The notes: a model not told the origin generated them from the letters alone. A stretch of 64,000 nucleotides of DNA from Candidatus Kapaibacterium sp. (GCA_028284775.1 JANQRB010000016.1:1-64000); one strand, 5' to 3'. Numbered from the stretch's first letter, positions 34,560-44,331 are shown. Numbers and translations are program-made.

Positions 34560-37010
34560 TCACTGTCTGCTTCGGCCGTTCTCAGACCGTAGCCAGTCCA
34601 TAACTTTATGGCAGGCGAGCAGCAGCAGCAAGCCGATACCGCTGGACGTAACAATCACAGCCCACGCCTGCCAGCCGACATAGCCCAGTTCGAAAAATGT
34701 TCTGATCCAGTTGAGGGGCGCCAGATCGAGTTCGGTACTGACGAGTATAATGTACAGGCCTAGAAAGATCCCAGCCGACAGCAGGAACGGTCGCGCCTTC
34801 GCTTCATTCTCCGGCAGAACCACATAGAGATAGTTGGCGATAGACACGATAAGCAAAACCGTCAGAAATATCATGGCCCGCGATTCAGCCTCAAAGTCAG
34901 TCCATTGTCCCGCGATGTAAAGGGCCAGATAACCGGCCGCCAGCAAGGCGACTAGCGAGGCGCCCAGGAATCCGAAGAGCTCGTGGAAGAATCCTCCGGC
35001 CGATCGCTTGCGACGGTCAAAGGCTGTAATGCAATAGACGGGCAAGGTTACGGCGATGACACTCAGCAGCGAGGAACGACGGGGCGTAAGTGGAAACTCG
35101 GCTGCAAACAGAACAGTAAACAGGCCCAGAAAGAGGACCAGCAAATTCTTTGTTAAATAGAGCTTGGCGATCGACAGGACGGCGCTGATGATGTGGCGTC
35201 CTTCGTCAAAGACAGCAGGCAAAAGTGAAAACTTGTTTTTTCGCAGAACGATATCGGCGATTTCCCGGGTGATGCTGCTGCCTTCTTCCATCGCAATACC
35301 CAGGTCGGCCTGTTTCATTGCGGGTACATCATTAACGCCGTCGCCGATCATTGCAACCCTGGAACGGCCGCCCAGGGACCGGACGATATCCAGCTTGTTC
35401 CGGGGGCTTAAACGCACGAAGACATTTTTGCGCTGCGCGGCCGCTGCCAGTTCCGCCCCCGAAAGACGGTCGAGCTCCTCACCGCTGCCGATCTCGGCGG
35501 GATCCGGCCGCCAGCCGGCCTGCTGCAGAGTGTTGAGCACGACATCCCGTGAATCGCCGGAGAGTACTTTCAGCTTGATTTCCTGCACCTGAAACAGATC
35601 TAAAGCTTGTCCCACTTCTTCGCGAAGAGGATCTGACAAGACTACGATCGCCAGCGCTTCAAACGAGGACGGGGCAGCCTGGGATTCTATCGCAGCAATG
35701 CTCCGAGAGCCTTCAAAAGCCGCGAACAACAGGCTACGCTGGCCGACGACATTGTGTTCATGCCGTTTCTGCTCGATGCTGGCGCGCATAGACGCTGACA
35801 GGCTTGTACTGAGGATATCGAGAGCTCCCAGGATAAATCCGGATTCCTGCGCTCCGATACTGAGGCGCATGGCGCTGTATTTGCGCTCGGAGCTGAAGGG
35901 CATCTCCTCGATCACGGTTGCGCTGCCGCTCTGCCGTTCACCGCGCAGGGCATCTATCGAGGCGTTGCGATCGGAACTGGCGTTCGCGAATGCCCGGATT
36001 TGCGATTCAAGCTCGGCGGAAGTACCTGACGGGCTTAAAGGAATAATTTCGCGCAGCGCAATCCTGTTTTGCGTCAGAGTGCCCGTCTTATCCAGACAGA
36101 CCGTGTCGATGGTACTGAATGATTCAATCGCATTGAGTTTCTGAACTATCGCCCCCAGCTTACCAACGCGATGAACGCCGACCGCGAAGCTAATCGTCGA
36201 AAAGAGGACCAGACTTTCCGGCACCAGGGAAAAAACGATCGTCGCGACAAAACGCACAAAATCGATGTCGACCAGGGACAGGCCCGACTGAAGCCGCAGG
36301 CTGATTTCGACAATCGCCACCGCTATCGCAACAGCAAAGGAAGCCTCGAAAATGCGATTGATGTTTTTCTGCAACGGCGTCGTCACAAACTTATACTTTT
36401 GCGCCTGAGCCGTCACACTGGCGGCATAGGACTGTCCACCGATCGCTTCTGCGGTGTAGTAACCTGTACCGGCTACACAAAAACTGCCGGAATACAGATA
36501 GTCCGCTTGACGTTTCAATACGGGCAATGACTCGCCGGTTAGCAAGGATTCATCGATTTCGAGATTCATGGCGCTGAAGACGGGACCGTCGACTACTACG
36601 TAGTCACCGCGTTCAATACGCAGCGTATCGCCTTCGACGATTTCCGACGGATCAATGCGCTGTTCGCATCCATTCCGTATGACGGTCACACTGTGGTTAA
36701 GCTGCAGGCGCGCCCTTTCCAACAGCCTGCGTGCGCGAAATTCCTGCACAAGGGCAATCAAAGTGTTTAATATCACGACACTGAAAATCCCGATGCTATC
36801 GAGCAGCAGACGCTTATCGGCAACACTGATGTAGACGACGACCAAAGCGCCGATCAAAAAGAGGTTGATGATGTTAAAAACAGAGAAAATGTTCTCGATC
36901 AGGATTTCGGCGGTCGGCTTGCCGTGGCGCTGCGCATTCTGATTAAACCGGCCGTCAGCCTGGCGTTGCCGTACTTCATCGTCGCGTAATCCCGCAAGAG
37001 GATTGTTCAT
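34560..37010 (-). CDS. CtpE-like P-type ATPase (cation transporter)
   Basis: ATG 37010 (MNNPLAGLRDDEV) is preferred over an upstream TTG at 37034. The 816-residue protein has P-ATPase landmarks: TGES actuator loop (158-161), phosphorylation site DKTGT (Asp 307), and hinge GDGVNDVPAMKQADLGIAM. Ten membrane helices fit the P2/CtpE arrangement. Its N-terminus GL-x-x-x-E/D-V-x-x-R-x-x-x-G-R-x-N and the helix-4 region resemble mycobacterial CtpE, a calcium uptake pump. Helix 4 reads SLVPESLVL, where the common motif is PEGL, so the Gly is replaced by Ser. Cation preference is therefore uncertain. It is convergent to the SpeE-like gene with a 34-base gap. Confidence 0.88.
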   Translation of the reverse strand: MNNPLAGLRDDEVRQRQADGRFNQNAQRHGKPTAEILIENIFSVFNIINLFLIGALVVVYISVADKRLLLDSIGIFSVVILNTLIALVQEFRARRLLERARLQLNHSVTVIRNGCEQRIDPSEIVEGDTLRIERGDYVVVDGPVFSAMNLEIDESLLTGESLPVLKRQADYLYSGSFCVAGTGYYTAEAIGGQSYAASVTAQAQKYKFVTTPLQKNINRIFEASFAVAIAVAIVEISLRLQSGLSLVDIDFVRFVATIVFSLVPESLVLFSTISFAVGVHRVGKLGAIVQKLNAIESFSTIDTVCLDKTGTLTQNRIALREIIPLSPSGTSAELESQIRAFANASSDRNASIDALRGERQSGSATVIEEMPFSSERKYSAMRLSIGAQESGFILGALDILSTSLSASMRASIEQKRHEHNVVGQRSLLFAAFEGSRSIAAIESQAAPSSFEALAIVVLSDPLREEVGQALDLFQVQEIKLKVLSGDSRDVVLNTLQQAGWRPDPAEIGSGEELDRLSGAELAAAAQRKNVFVRLSPRNKLDIVRSLGGRSRVAMIGDGVNDVPAMKQADLGIAMEEGSSITREIADIVLRKNKFSLLPAVFDEGRHIISAVLSIAKLYLTKNLLVLFLGLFTVLFAAEFPLTPRRSSLLSVIAVTLPVYCITAFDRRKRSAGGFFHELFGFLGASLVALLAAGYLALYIAGQWTDFEAESRAMIFLTVLLIVSIANYLYVVLPENEAKARPFLLSAGIFLGLYIILVSTELDLAPLNWIRTFFELGYVGWQAWAVIVTSSGIGLLLLLACHKVMDWLRSENGRSRQ

Positions 37011-37130
37011 TGCACAGCCGGTCGGTGTATCCAATAGTGGTCACTCGCTTGAAAAACGAAATTAAGCTATTCAATGCTTGCGGGCGATTAAAATTTTGTA
37101 ATACTTCCTTAACGGCTGTCTAAAATCAGG

Positions 37131-37763
37131 ATGCTAGTTTTCGTAAACACTCTCGGAAACAAAGCGGAATACGCTGTGACGACTCTATTGAATGTCTTTG
37201 CAATTGTGTTTGCACTGATCCTTGCCTACCGAATTCTGCGCTACCTGACAACACCTCTTTTTATCCGGATCGGCTGGTATCAGTACTTTGCGCCGATGTT
37301 CTTCATCCTGCGACTGCCCGGCAACCTGATCGAAATCCATTTGGGCACATCCTATGATTTTTTCAGGCGGCAGGCATGGGGGCCAAAGTCGCATATTGCC
37401 TCGATGGCGGAAGGTATGATCAAATTATGCGACGCCATCGAAAGGGGCGCGATCCATAAGGACACGACCATAAAGGCCTGTTTGTACTTTTTCGACGATA
37501 AACATTTGCAACAGTTCGGCTTTACGACGCGAAGGTTAAATTTTTTCGAGCTGTTCTTGTTTGGCCTGAATTTTCTTGAGTTGACTCTGTTGCAAAGTAT
37601 CGCCAAAAAGAAGTTTTGCCGCCCCAAATTCAGGAATGTCAGAATCGCCTTCTGTCGCGCAGGAGACCTGGCACAGCGAAAAGCGCTCTTTACAGGCTAT
37701 TATCGCAGGGTACAAAGCGCGACGCGGTCTGAAGCGACCCGGGCCGATATGATTGCCGTCTGA
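37131..37763 (+). CDS. Putative membrane protein, unknown family
   Basis: The 210-residue frame starts at ATG 37131, with an AGG immediately before it, which is too close for a good ribosome-binding site; a later GTG start is possible. One strong membrane helix (TTLLNVFAIVFALILAYRIL) and a second hydrophobic stretch (YFAPMFFILRLPGNLI) are near the N-terminus. A third (FFELFLFGLNFLELTLL) is at about 135-155. The C-terminus is basic (Lys/Arg-rich). No family was recognised. It is divergent from the P-type ATPase with a 120-base intergenic region that likely holds both promoters. Confidence 0.5.
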   Translation: MLVFVNTLGNKAEYAVTTLLNVFAIVFALILAYRILRYLTTPLFIRIGWYQYFAPMFFILRLPGNLIEIHLGTSYDFFRRQAWGPKSHIASMAEGMIKLCDAIERGAIHKDTTIKACLYFFDDKHLQQFGFTTRRLNFFELFLFGLNFLELTLLQSIAKKKFCRPKFRNVRIAFCRAGDLAQRKALFTGYYRRVQSATRSEATRADMIAV

Positions 37764-37903
37764 ACGCGCCACGCGCATCCGCCGCTGGTCTGCGACCTGA
37801 GACTCTTTTCTAACTGCTGCTGTCTTTGCAGCCATACTGTGTTCTGCGGATTTGTAACTGCGCCGCCGAATGTAATGCCAACGAGCGCTGACGACAGGCG
37901 ATC

Positions 37904-39169
37904 ATGAGATTTCATCAAGCCTTGAGTATTCTGCTGTTAATTGCCTGGACGCCGGACGGACTTTTGGCACAGACCAGCGTACGCTGGTGGCCGATAGCGG
38001 CTATCGCGACGGAGCCGCTTTCGCCTGAATTCGCGGGCATGGGCGGCGTTGGCGTTGCATTGCCCGGCAACGACCCCTATGCGGCTGCCGTCAATCCGGC
38101 CCATGTCGGGCGCGCCGCACTCGACAACAAAGTGGCAGCGTACATGCGGCCGACTGAAACGGACGCTTTCTTTGAAATGAATCGCAGCCACTATGCTGCA
38201 CAGCTGGGCTACAATCTGCGCGATCTCTACCGGGGCCTGCCACTGGCCGTCGGCCTCGGCTATCATCGCCACGTTATCGAGCGACCTGATGTACCCTATG
38301 TCGACGATCAGGGCGTCAGACGCAGCGTCGATCTCTTCGATCGCGTTTCCGCCCTTAGCTTCGGACTCGGCTTCGACTATTACGTCCGCCTGGCCATCGG
38401 CCTTTCGCTGAAGTCGCTGGACAACAACTTCGGCTTTTTCTTGCCCGCCGGCGGCAGCGGAATCACATCGTCGTCGGCGCTGGACTACGGCGTCCTGCTG
38501 GAAATACCCATGCTGTCCATTCTTCAGAATGCCGCTGGTGTTTCATTGCATTTCGGCGACTTCCTGCAGCCGCGTCTTGATCTGGGGCTTGGTTACTCGC
38601 TGGCCAATATCGGCGACGATCTGGTCTATAACGACGGCGCGATTAACGAAAAGCTCCTACGCATGGCACGGCTGGGCTACAGTATCACTGCCGCTATCGA
38701 CGGCCGCTTTGACACCATGGATTGGCGTTTGGCCTCCTATACCTGGACGGTGGACGCACAGGATAATCTTGTGCGTTTTAATCCGGAGACGCGAACCGAC
38801 GAGCTGGAAAACGCCCTGGAGGATGTTAAGTTTTTCCGACATCTCATTTTGGGCGACAAAAGCTTTACGATTGAGCAGCGACGCGGCTGGCGAATTGAAC
38901 TTGCTGAAGTCTTCGCGTACCAGGAAGGCAACTGGAACTATCCGATAGGCAACAACCTGATCATTACGGAAGTGTCTCATGGCCGGAGCTGGCGACTGCG
39001 GGGAATATTCAAACTGGCAGCGCTTCTGACCTCAAGTCCGGCCCTGCGCTTTTGCGCCCGACACCTGGACCTGCGCTACAGCAAATCCAAAGCGGGGGCC
39101 GGATATCAGCAATCTCAGGAGTGGACCTACGAATCGCTGCTCTTCACTTTCTCGGCCTTTCGGCCGTAG
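37904..39169 (+). CDS. PorV/UPF0164-like outer-membrane barrel protein
   Basis: The 421-residue protein has a signal peptide (ALSILLLIAWTPDGLLAQ). It has the family hallmark FAGMGGVGVALPGNDPYAAA followed by VNPAHVG near the N-terminus, as in PorV/PorQ and UPF0164 proteins of T9SS organisms. The remainder consists of alternating-residue strands typical of a 14-strand FadL-like barrel (GLGYHRHVIERP, LSFGLGFDYYVRLAIGLSLK, LDLGLGYSLANIGDD). PorV links T9SS substrates to the attachment complex; whether this copy does so is open because the genome likely has several. It lies 140 bases after an unknown gene and 119 before the HDOD gene. Confidence 0.72.
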   Translation: MRFHQALSILLLIAWTPDGLLAQTSVRWWPIAAIATEPLSPEFAGMGGVGVALPGNDPYAAAVNPAHVGRAALDNKVAAYMRPTETDAFFEMNRSHYAAQLGYNLRDLYRGLPLAVGLGYHRHVIERPDVPYVDDQGVRRSVDLFDRVSALSFGLGFDYYVRLAIGLSLKSLDNNFGFFLPAGGSGITSSSALDYGVLLEIPMLSILQNAAGVSLHFGDFLQPRLDLGLGYSLANIGDDLVYNDGAINEKLLRMARLGYSITAAIDGRFDTMDWRLASYTWTVDAQDNLVRFNPETRTDELENALEDVKFFRHLILGDKSFTIEQRRGWRIELAEVFAYQEGNWNYPIGNNLIITEVSHGRSWRLRGIFKLAALLTSSPALRFCARHLDLRYSKSKAGAGYQQSQEWTYESLLFTFSAFRP

Positions 39170-39288
39170 AATTTTTCAACGCGTTGGAATTGCGGGATTA
39201 CCCGTTGTATATTGTCCCGGCATATTATGTTCTTCAATTGGTACACGCAAAATAGAAAGGCCCAAAATGCCGGAGGTACAGCAAGGGA

Positions 39289-40155
39289 ATGGCTGTTGAA
39301 ATTGCCACGGAAGCAGATAACAAAGCGCTTGAAGCTTGTCGAGGAATCCTTCAAAATCGAATCGAATCGGGGGAGATAAGCTTACCCGTACTTCCTGAAG
39401 TTGCCGGCCGCGTCGTAGAGCTGACCAATCAGGCCGATGCTGATATAGGCGAGTTGTCAACACTCATACACCAGGATCAAGCCCTTGCCGGTCATGTGCT
39501 GCGTATCGCCAATTCTGCCCTCTACGGCAGCTCCGTTACGATCGTCTCGCTACAGCAGGCCGTGACGCGCCTCGGAACCAGATTGTTGGGTGAAATCGCA
39601 ATCGCCGTCTCCCTGCAGAGCGATGTCTTCGCCGTTACCGCCTATCACGATATCGTACGTGACTTATGGCGTCACTCGCTGGCTTCCGGCGTCTACGGCA
39701 AGGAAGTGGCGCGTGTCCGGCGCAGCAATGTGGAAGGACAGTTTCTCTGCGGTCTGCTTCACGGTGTCGGCAAACCGGTCGTCTTACAGCTCATCGTCGA
39801 AGCGATCGATTCGTGCAATTTTAATCTGACGCGCGATCAAATAATTAGCCTGATGGATGAGTTGCACTCATCCATCGGCGAAAAACTGTGTCTTGAATGG
39901 AACCTGCCGGAAATGGTGCGAATCACCTGCGTGTATTATCGCGATTACAGCAATGCGCCCGACTACGGCGAACAGGTTGCCATGACATATCTCTCAGACC
40001 GCCTAGCCATGTGGTTGATAGATCCCAAACTTAGCGAAGAAGCGTTGCAAAACGACCCCGTCTTCGCTGCGCTCAATTTGTATCCCGACGAGGTGGAATC
40101 CTTATTGAGCAAACGCGACGAGGTCGTCGAGACGGTTTCAGCCCTGGCTATATGA
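39289..40155 (+). CDS. HDOD domain protein
   Basis: The 288-residue protein starts at ATG 39289 behind AAGG. The HDOD signature runs from about residue 25: ISLPVLPEVAGRVVELT, then LSTLIHQDQALAGHVLRIANSALYG and VSLQQAVTRLGTRLL. The pattern GLLHGVGKPVV is the degenerate HD-site helix, and WNLPEMVRITCVYYRD is the usual C-terminal signature. HDOD proteins relay signals in motility, c-di-GMP or stress regulation and lack HD phosphohydrolase activity. The last codons overlap the start of the transhydrogenase gene (ATGA), so the two are co-translated. Confidence 0.88.
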   Translation: MAVEIATEADNKALEACRGILQNRIESGEISLPVLPEVAGRVVELTNQADADIGELSTLIHQDQALAGHVLRIANSALYGSSVTIVSLQQAVTRLGTRLLGEIAIAVSLQSDVFAVTAYHDIVRDLWRHSLASGVYGKEVARVRRSNVEGQFLCGLLHGVGKPVVLQLIVEAIDSCNFNLTRDQIISLMDELHSSIGEKLCLEWNLPEMVRITCVYYRDYSNAPDYGEQVAMTYLSDRLAMWLIDPKLSEEALQNDPVFAALNLYPDEVESLLSKRDEVVETVSALAI

Positions 40156-41558
40156 CAAAATCTCATTCGTATGATGTTCTGGTAATCGGCAGTGGCCCCG
40201 GCGGACAAAAAGCCGCCGTCCAGGCCGCCAAAGCCGGTAAGCGCGTTGCGATTGTCGAACGCGAACGATTCGTGGGGGGTGCCTGCGTTTACCAGGGTAC
40301 GATCCCCAGCAAAACACTCCGCGAGGCCGCGCTCACGATTGCCCAACTCAAGCGCAGCGCCAACATTTTCGACAGTACTCTCCGGGAAGACCTGGAAGTC
40401 GCCAGCCTGATGGACCGCCTTTCGCAGGTGCTTGAGGCGCATAAGGTATTCATAAGTAACCACTTGCGGGACAACAACATACCGCACATTCACGGTCGGG
40501 CTCGCTTTGTTACGCCGCACGAACTGGAGGTGACAACTGTCGGGGGCGGGCGGGAGCGCTACAGCGCCGCGACGATAGTGATCGCCACCGGATCGCGCCC
40601 ACGCAAGCCGCCGGAGATTCCGGTGGACCATGAACACATTCTCGATAGCGATTCCATTCTGAGCATGATTTATCTGCCGCGATCGCTGACGGTGCTTGGT
40701 GGCGGCGTCATTGCGGCGGAGTATGCCTCGATATTCGCGTTGCTGGGCGTCGATGTAACGATGATCGATCGCGCCCCGCGCCCCCTGACCTTTATGGACC
40801 CCGAATTGACCGATCAGTTTGTCGCGAGCTTCACCGGATACGGCGGCACCTTCCTCGGCCAGAAGCAAGTTGCCGCAGTACGTTGGGACGGCGTGTCCCA
40901 GGTCGTCTGTGAACTGGAAACGGGCGAGATCATCAACAGCGACAAGATGCTCGTTGCGCTCGGTCGGCTGGCCAATGTCGAAGGTCTCAACCTGGAGGCC
41001 GCCAGTGTCGCGCAGGGCAAGCGCGGTCATGTAATCGTCGACAAAGAGTATCGAAGCAGCGTGGCGCATATTTACGCCGTGGGCGATGTCATCGGTCCGC
41101 CATCTCTGGCATCCTGTTCGATGGAGCAGGGGCGCCGGGCGATGTGCGCCGCCTTCGACATCGACCCCGGCCATCCCTTCGAACTGGTGCCGATCGGCAT
41201 CTATGCCGTCCCCGAGCTGGCCAGCGTCGGCCTGGATGAACATCAGGCCCGTGAACGCTACGGCGAGATTGTCGTTGGACGCGCGCGCTTCAACGAGGTC
41301 GCGCGGGGTCAGATCGCCGGCATCCAGGACGGGCTGCTCAAACTGGTTGCCAAAGCCGGGGATCAGAAGCTCCTGGGCGTGCAGATCATCGGCGAGGGCG
41401 CCACCGACCTGATTCATGTCGGTGAACTGGCATTGGTCAATGACAATGACGTCAATGTTTTCCTGGAAAACATACTGAACTTTCCGACTCTGGGCGAAGC
41501 ATACCGGATAGCGGCGCTCAACCTGCTCAACAAGCTGCGCGAATCACCAGAAGGCTAG
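40152..41558 (+). CDS. sthA: Soluble pyridine nucleotide transhydrogenase (Si-specific)
   Basis: The 468-residue flavoprotein belongs to the disulfide reductase fold. The FAD-binding motif GSGPGGQKAAVQAAKAGKR opens it, NAD-binding LTVLGGGVIAAEYASIFALL lies in the centre (about 175-200), and AVGDVIGPPSLAS marks the second FAD site. The redox-site region reads GGACVYQGTIPSK: a single Cys, with Thr where lipoamide dehydrogenase has the second Cys. This loss is the mark of SthA/UdhA. It equilibrates NADH and NADPH in the cytoplasm. It overlaps the HDOD gene by four bases and is followed after 294 bases by the E1 fusion gene. Confidence 0.88.
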   Translation: MTKSHSYDVLVIGSGPGGQKAAVQAAKAGKRVAIVERERFVGGACVYQGTIPSKTLREAALTIAQLKRSANIFDSTLREDLEVASLMDRLSQVLEAHKVFISNHLRDNNIPHIHGRARFVTPHELEVTTVGGGRERYSAATIVIATGSRPRKPPEIPVDHEHILDSDSILSMIYLPRSLTVLGGGVIAAEYASIFALLGVDVTMIDRAPRPLTFMDPELTDQFVASFTGYGGTFLGQKQVAAVRWDGVSQVVCELETGEIINSDKMLVALGRLANVEGLNLEAASVAQGKRGHVIVDKEYRSSVAHIYAVGDVIGPPSLASCSMEQGRRAMCAAFDIDPGHPFELVPIGIYAVPELASVGLDEHQARERYGEIVVGRARFNEVARGQIAGIQDGLLKLVAKAGDQKLLGVQIIGEGATDLIHVGELALVNDNDVNVFLENILNFPTLGEAYRIAALNLLNKLRESPEG

Positions 41559-41852
41559 GCTAAAGCTGCGAAATTCGCAATTATTCGACGATTTTGACCT
41601 AAAGCGGCTTTCACGTATATTCCAGGGTCATCAGCAATAAAGTTGGAAGAAGATCGTCAGCTCGCTCGGTTTGGGATGTCGGCGCCAGACCGTCAATTCC
41701 GCGAAGCGACCGAATTTTTGCTGCGTTTGACGCTATCAAATTGCTCGGGTGACCGAATGCACCACGGGGTAGATTGACATAAGCGCAGAGCCAATGAGCA
41801 GCCGGCAAACGCCATACTGAAATCATACGTTCAATCAACTGCTACGGTGGAT

Positions 41853-44270
41853 ATGCCTATGCCAGTCCTTTCCATCAAAGAAAAAGATCTCAGCATAACG
41901 GTGAGCAGCGAAGAAATTTTGCGCGATTATCGCATAGCCTATCATAGTCGCGAGGCAAGCCTGCTCGGACGAAGGGAAGTATTGACGGGCAAAGCCAAGT
42001 TCGGCATCTTCGGCGACGGCAAAGAAGTGGCGCAGCTTGCGATGGCCAAAGCTTTCCGCAAAGGCGATTTTCGATCGGGCTATTACCGCGATCAGACCTT
42101 TATGTTTGCCATGGGGATCTCCAACGTCCAGGAGTTTTATGCACAGCTCTACGCCCAGACGGACAGCGAAAAAGAGCCTTCGTCTGCCGGCCGGCAGATG
42201 AATTCGCATTTTGCAACGCGTAGCCTCTACGAAGACGGCTCCTGGAAAAATCTGATGGAAATGTATAATTCGTCGGCAGATGTTTCGCCCACCGCATCCC
42301 AGATGCCGCGCATGGTGGGATTGGCCTATGCATCGCGACTGTACCGGGAGCTTGAAGACCTCAACCAGTTTTCGCAGTTTTCGAACAATGGCAATGAAAT
42401 CTGCTTCGGCACCATCGGCAACGCCTCCTGCGCGGAGGGAATGTTCTGGGAATCGATCAATGCCGTTGGCGTGCTGCGAGCGCCGCTGCTGCTCTCTATC
42501 TGGGATGACGAATACGGCATATCGGTGCCGAACGAGTTCCAGATTACCAAGCAGGACCTCTCCGAGCTGCTGAAAGGCTTTAAGCGCAAACGGGGCTCCA
42601 AGAGCGGCTATGACCTGTATACGGTCAAAGGTTGGGACTATCCCGCACTGGTGGAAACCTATATCAAGGCGGCAGCGCGCGTGCGACGCGAGCATGTCCC
42701 GGCAATCGTCCATGTTACCGAGTTGACGCAGCCGCAAGGGCATTCCACCTCTGGCAGTCATGAGCGCTATAAGAGCAAAGATCGCCTGCAGTGGGAGCGC
42801 GAACACGACTGTCTGCATCAGTTTCGCCGCTGGCTGCTGGAACAGGGCATTGCTTCCGAAGAGGATCTGCAGAAAATCGAATCGCACGAAAAGCAGCAGG
42901 TCCGGTCCTTTAAGGATCAGGCCTGGAAAGAATATGCCGGACCGATCCGGGAAGAAGTAAGCAAGACGCTTAAGCTGCTCGATTCGCTGAGCGGCGCTTC
43001 CCGCAACAAGGACGAGCTTCAGAGTATCCGTCAGAGTCTGCAGGCCGTCCGCGAACCATTTCGCCGCGATATTGCCGCCCACCTGAATAAGGCTTTACTG
43101 GCCGTCTGGGACGAACCGAGCCCCGAACGCCGGCAGCTGGCGGCCTGGAAGGAAGAATTCAATCGGGACAACGACGAACGATTCGGCAGCCACCTCTATT
43201 CCGGCACGGCGCTGAACATCGCGGAGATCAAACCGCGATACAGCGAGAATCCCGAACGAATTACCGGGGCGGAAGTCATCAACCGCTGCTTCGACGCTGT
43301 TTTCGCTCGTGATCCGCGTGTCATCGCTTTCGGCGAAGATGTCGGCAAACTGGGCGACGTCGATCAGGGAATGGCCGGCATGCAGGCTAAATACGGCCTC
43401 CTGCGGGTCTCGGACACCGGCATCCGCGAATGCACCATTATTGGACAGGCGATCGGGATGGCCATGCGCGGCTTGCGACCGATTGCCGAGATTCAATACC
43501 TCGACTATCTGCTCTACGCTCTGCAGATTATTTCAGACGATCTGGCGACGGTTCGCTGGCGGACGCGGGGCGGTCAGAAAGCGCCGGTAATCATTCGGAC
43601 GCGCGGCCATCGCCTGGAAGGTGTCTGGCACTCAGGCTCGCCGATGGCGGGGCTGCTGAATCTCGTGAAGGGCGTCTACGTACTGGTGCCGCGCGATTAT
43701 GTCCGTGCCGCCGGTTTCTACAACACCATGCTGCAAAGCGATGAAAATGCCATAATAATCGAAGTGCTCAATGGGCCGCGCAAAAAAGAGACGCTGCCGT
43801 CGAATATTAACGAATTGACGGTACCTCTCGGCGTTCCGGAAGTATTGCGGCAGGGCAGCGACGTAACGGTCGTCACTTATGGCGCCTGCTGCCATCTGGC
43901 CTTGGAAGCGGCGGAGATGCTCGCACGCACGGGCATAGACGCGGAAGTGATCGACGTTCAGTCGCTCATCCCCTTCGATCGCGATGGACGGATTGTCGAA
44001 TCCCTGCAAAAAACCAATCGCATTCTCTTTGTGGATGAAGATGTGCCCGGCGGCGCTACGGCCTACATGATGCAAAAAGTACTGGAAGAGCAGGAAGGCT
44101 ATCGCTGGCTCGACTCCGCGCCCAAAACCCTCAGCGGTAAAGAGCATCGCCCGGCCTACGGTTCGGATGGCGGCCATTGGTCCAAACCGGGCAGCGAGTC
44201 GATCGTTGAAGCCGTTTACGAAATGATGAACGAGGCGGATCCGCAGAAGTGGCCGATGTTTCTTCGTTAA
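41853..44270 (+). CDS. Fused E1 alpha/beta 2-oxoacid dehydrogenase (thiamine diphosphate-dependent)
   Basis: Start codons ATG 41853 and ATG 41859 are both possible; GGTGG at 41846-41850 fits the second slightly better. The 805-residue protein joins an alpha subunit (about 1-430) and a beta subunit (about 465-805). The alpha part has FGTIGNASCAEGMFWESIN and the SIWDDEYGISVP loop near the TPP site. The beta part has VIAFGEDVGKLGDVDQGMAG, TGIRECTIIGQAIGMAMRG, HSGSPMAGLL and the transketolase C-domain VTVVTYGACCHLALEAA. This fused form is common in Bacteroidota. It decarboxylates a 2-oxoacid (pyruvate or a branched-chain acid) for transfer to an E2 encoded elsewhere. It ends 27 bases before a strong terminator. 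Confidence 0.9.
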   Translation: MPMPVLSIKEKDLSITVSSEEILRDYRIAYHSREASLLGRREVLTGKAKFGIFGDGKEVAQLAMAKAFRKGDFRSGYYRDQTFMFAMGISNVQEFYAQLYAQTDSEKEPSSAGRQMNSHFATRSLYEDGSWKNLMEMYNSSADVSPTASQMPRMVGLAYASRLYRELEDLNQFSQFSNNGNEICFGTIGNASCAEGMFWESINAVGVLRAPLLLSIWDDEYGISVPNEFQITKQDLSELLKGFKRKRGSKSGYDLYTVKGWDYPALVETYIKAAARVRREHVPAIVHVTELTQPQGHSTSGSHERYKSKDRLQWEREHDCLHQFRRWLLEQGIASEEDLQKIESHEKQQVRSFKDQAWKEYAGPIREEVSKTLKLLDSLSGASRNKDELQSIRQSLQAVREPFRRDIAAHLNKALLAVWDEPSPERRQLAAWKEEFNRDNDERFGSHLYSGTALNIAEIKPRYSENPERITGAEVINRCFDAVFARDPRVIAFGEDVGKLGDVDQGMAGMQAKYGLLRVSDTGIRECTIIGQAIGMAMRGLRPIAEIQYLDYLLYALQIISDDLATVRWRTRGGQKAPVIIRTRGHRLEGVWHSGSPMAGLLNLVKGVYVLVPRDYVRAAGFYNTMLQSDENAIIIEVLNGPRKKETLPSNINELTVPLGVPEVLRQGSDVTVVTYGACCHLALEAAEMLARTGIDAEVIDVQSLIPFDRDGRIVESLQKTNRILFVDEDVPGGATAYMMQKVLEEQEGYRWLDSAPKTLSGKEHRPAYGSDGGHWSKPGSESIVEAVYEMMNEADPQKWPMFLR

Positions 44271-44297
44271 AGCCTTCAGCAGCAAATCGAGAGATTA

Positions 44298-44331
44298 AAC
44301 AACGCCCGGCATATCAATGCCGGGCGTTGTT
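44298..44331. terminator. Perfect 15-bp-stem bidirectional terminator
   Basis: AACAACGCCCGGCAT (44298-44312) and ATGCCGGGCGTTGTT (44317-44331) are perfectly complementary around the 4-base loop ATCA. It lies between the E1 fusion gene and the convergent T9SS-sorted gene. It is a symmetrical structure without a long T-run, fitting a shared terminator. Confidence 0.85.

Noticed and set aside
39963..41417. 484-codon minus-strand frame
   Set aside because: Antisense to SthA and the end of the HDOD gene, both with clear motifs; the frame has no recognisable domain.
41835..43082. 415-codon minus-strand frame
   Set aside because: Antisense to the alpha half of the E1 fusion; no domain, composition of a shadow frame.
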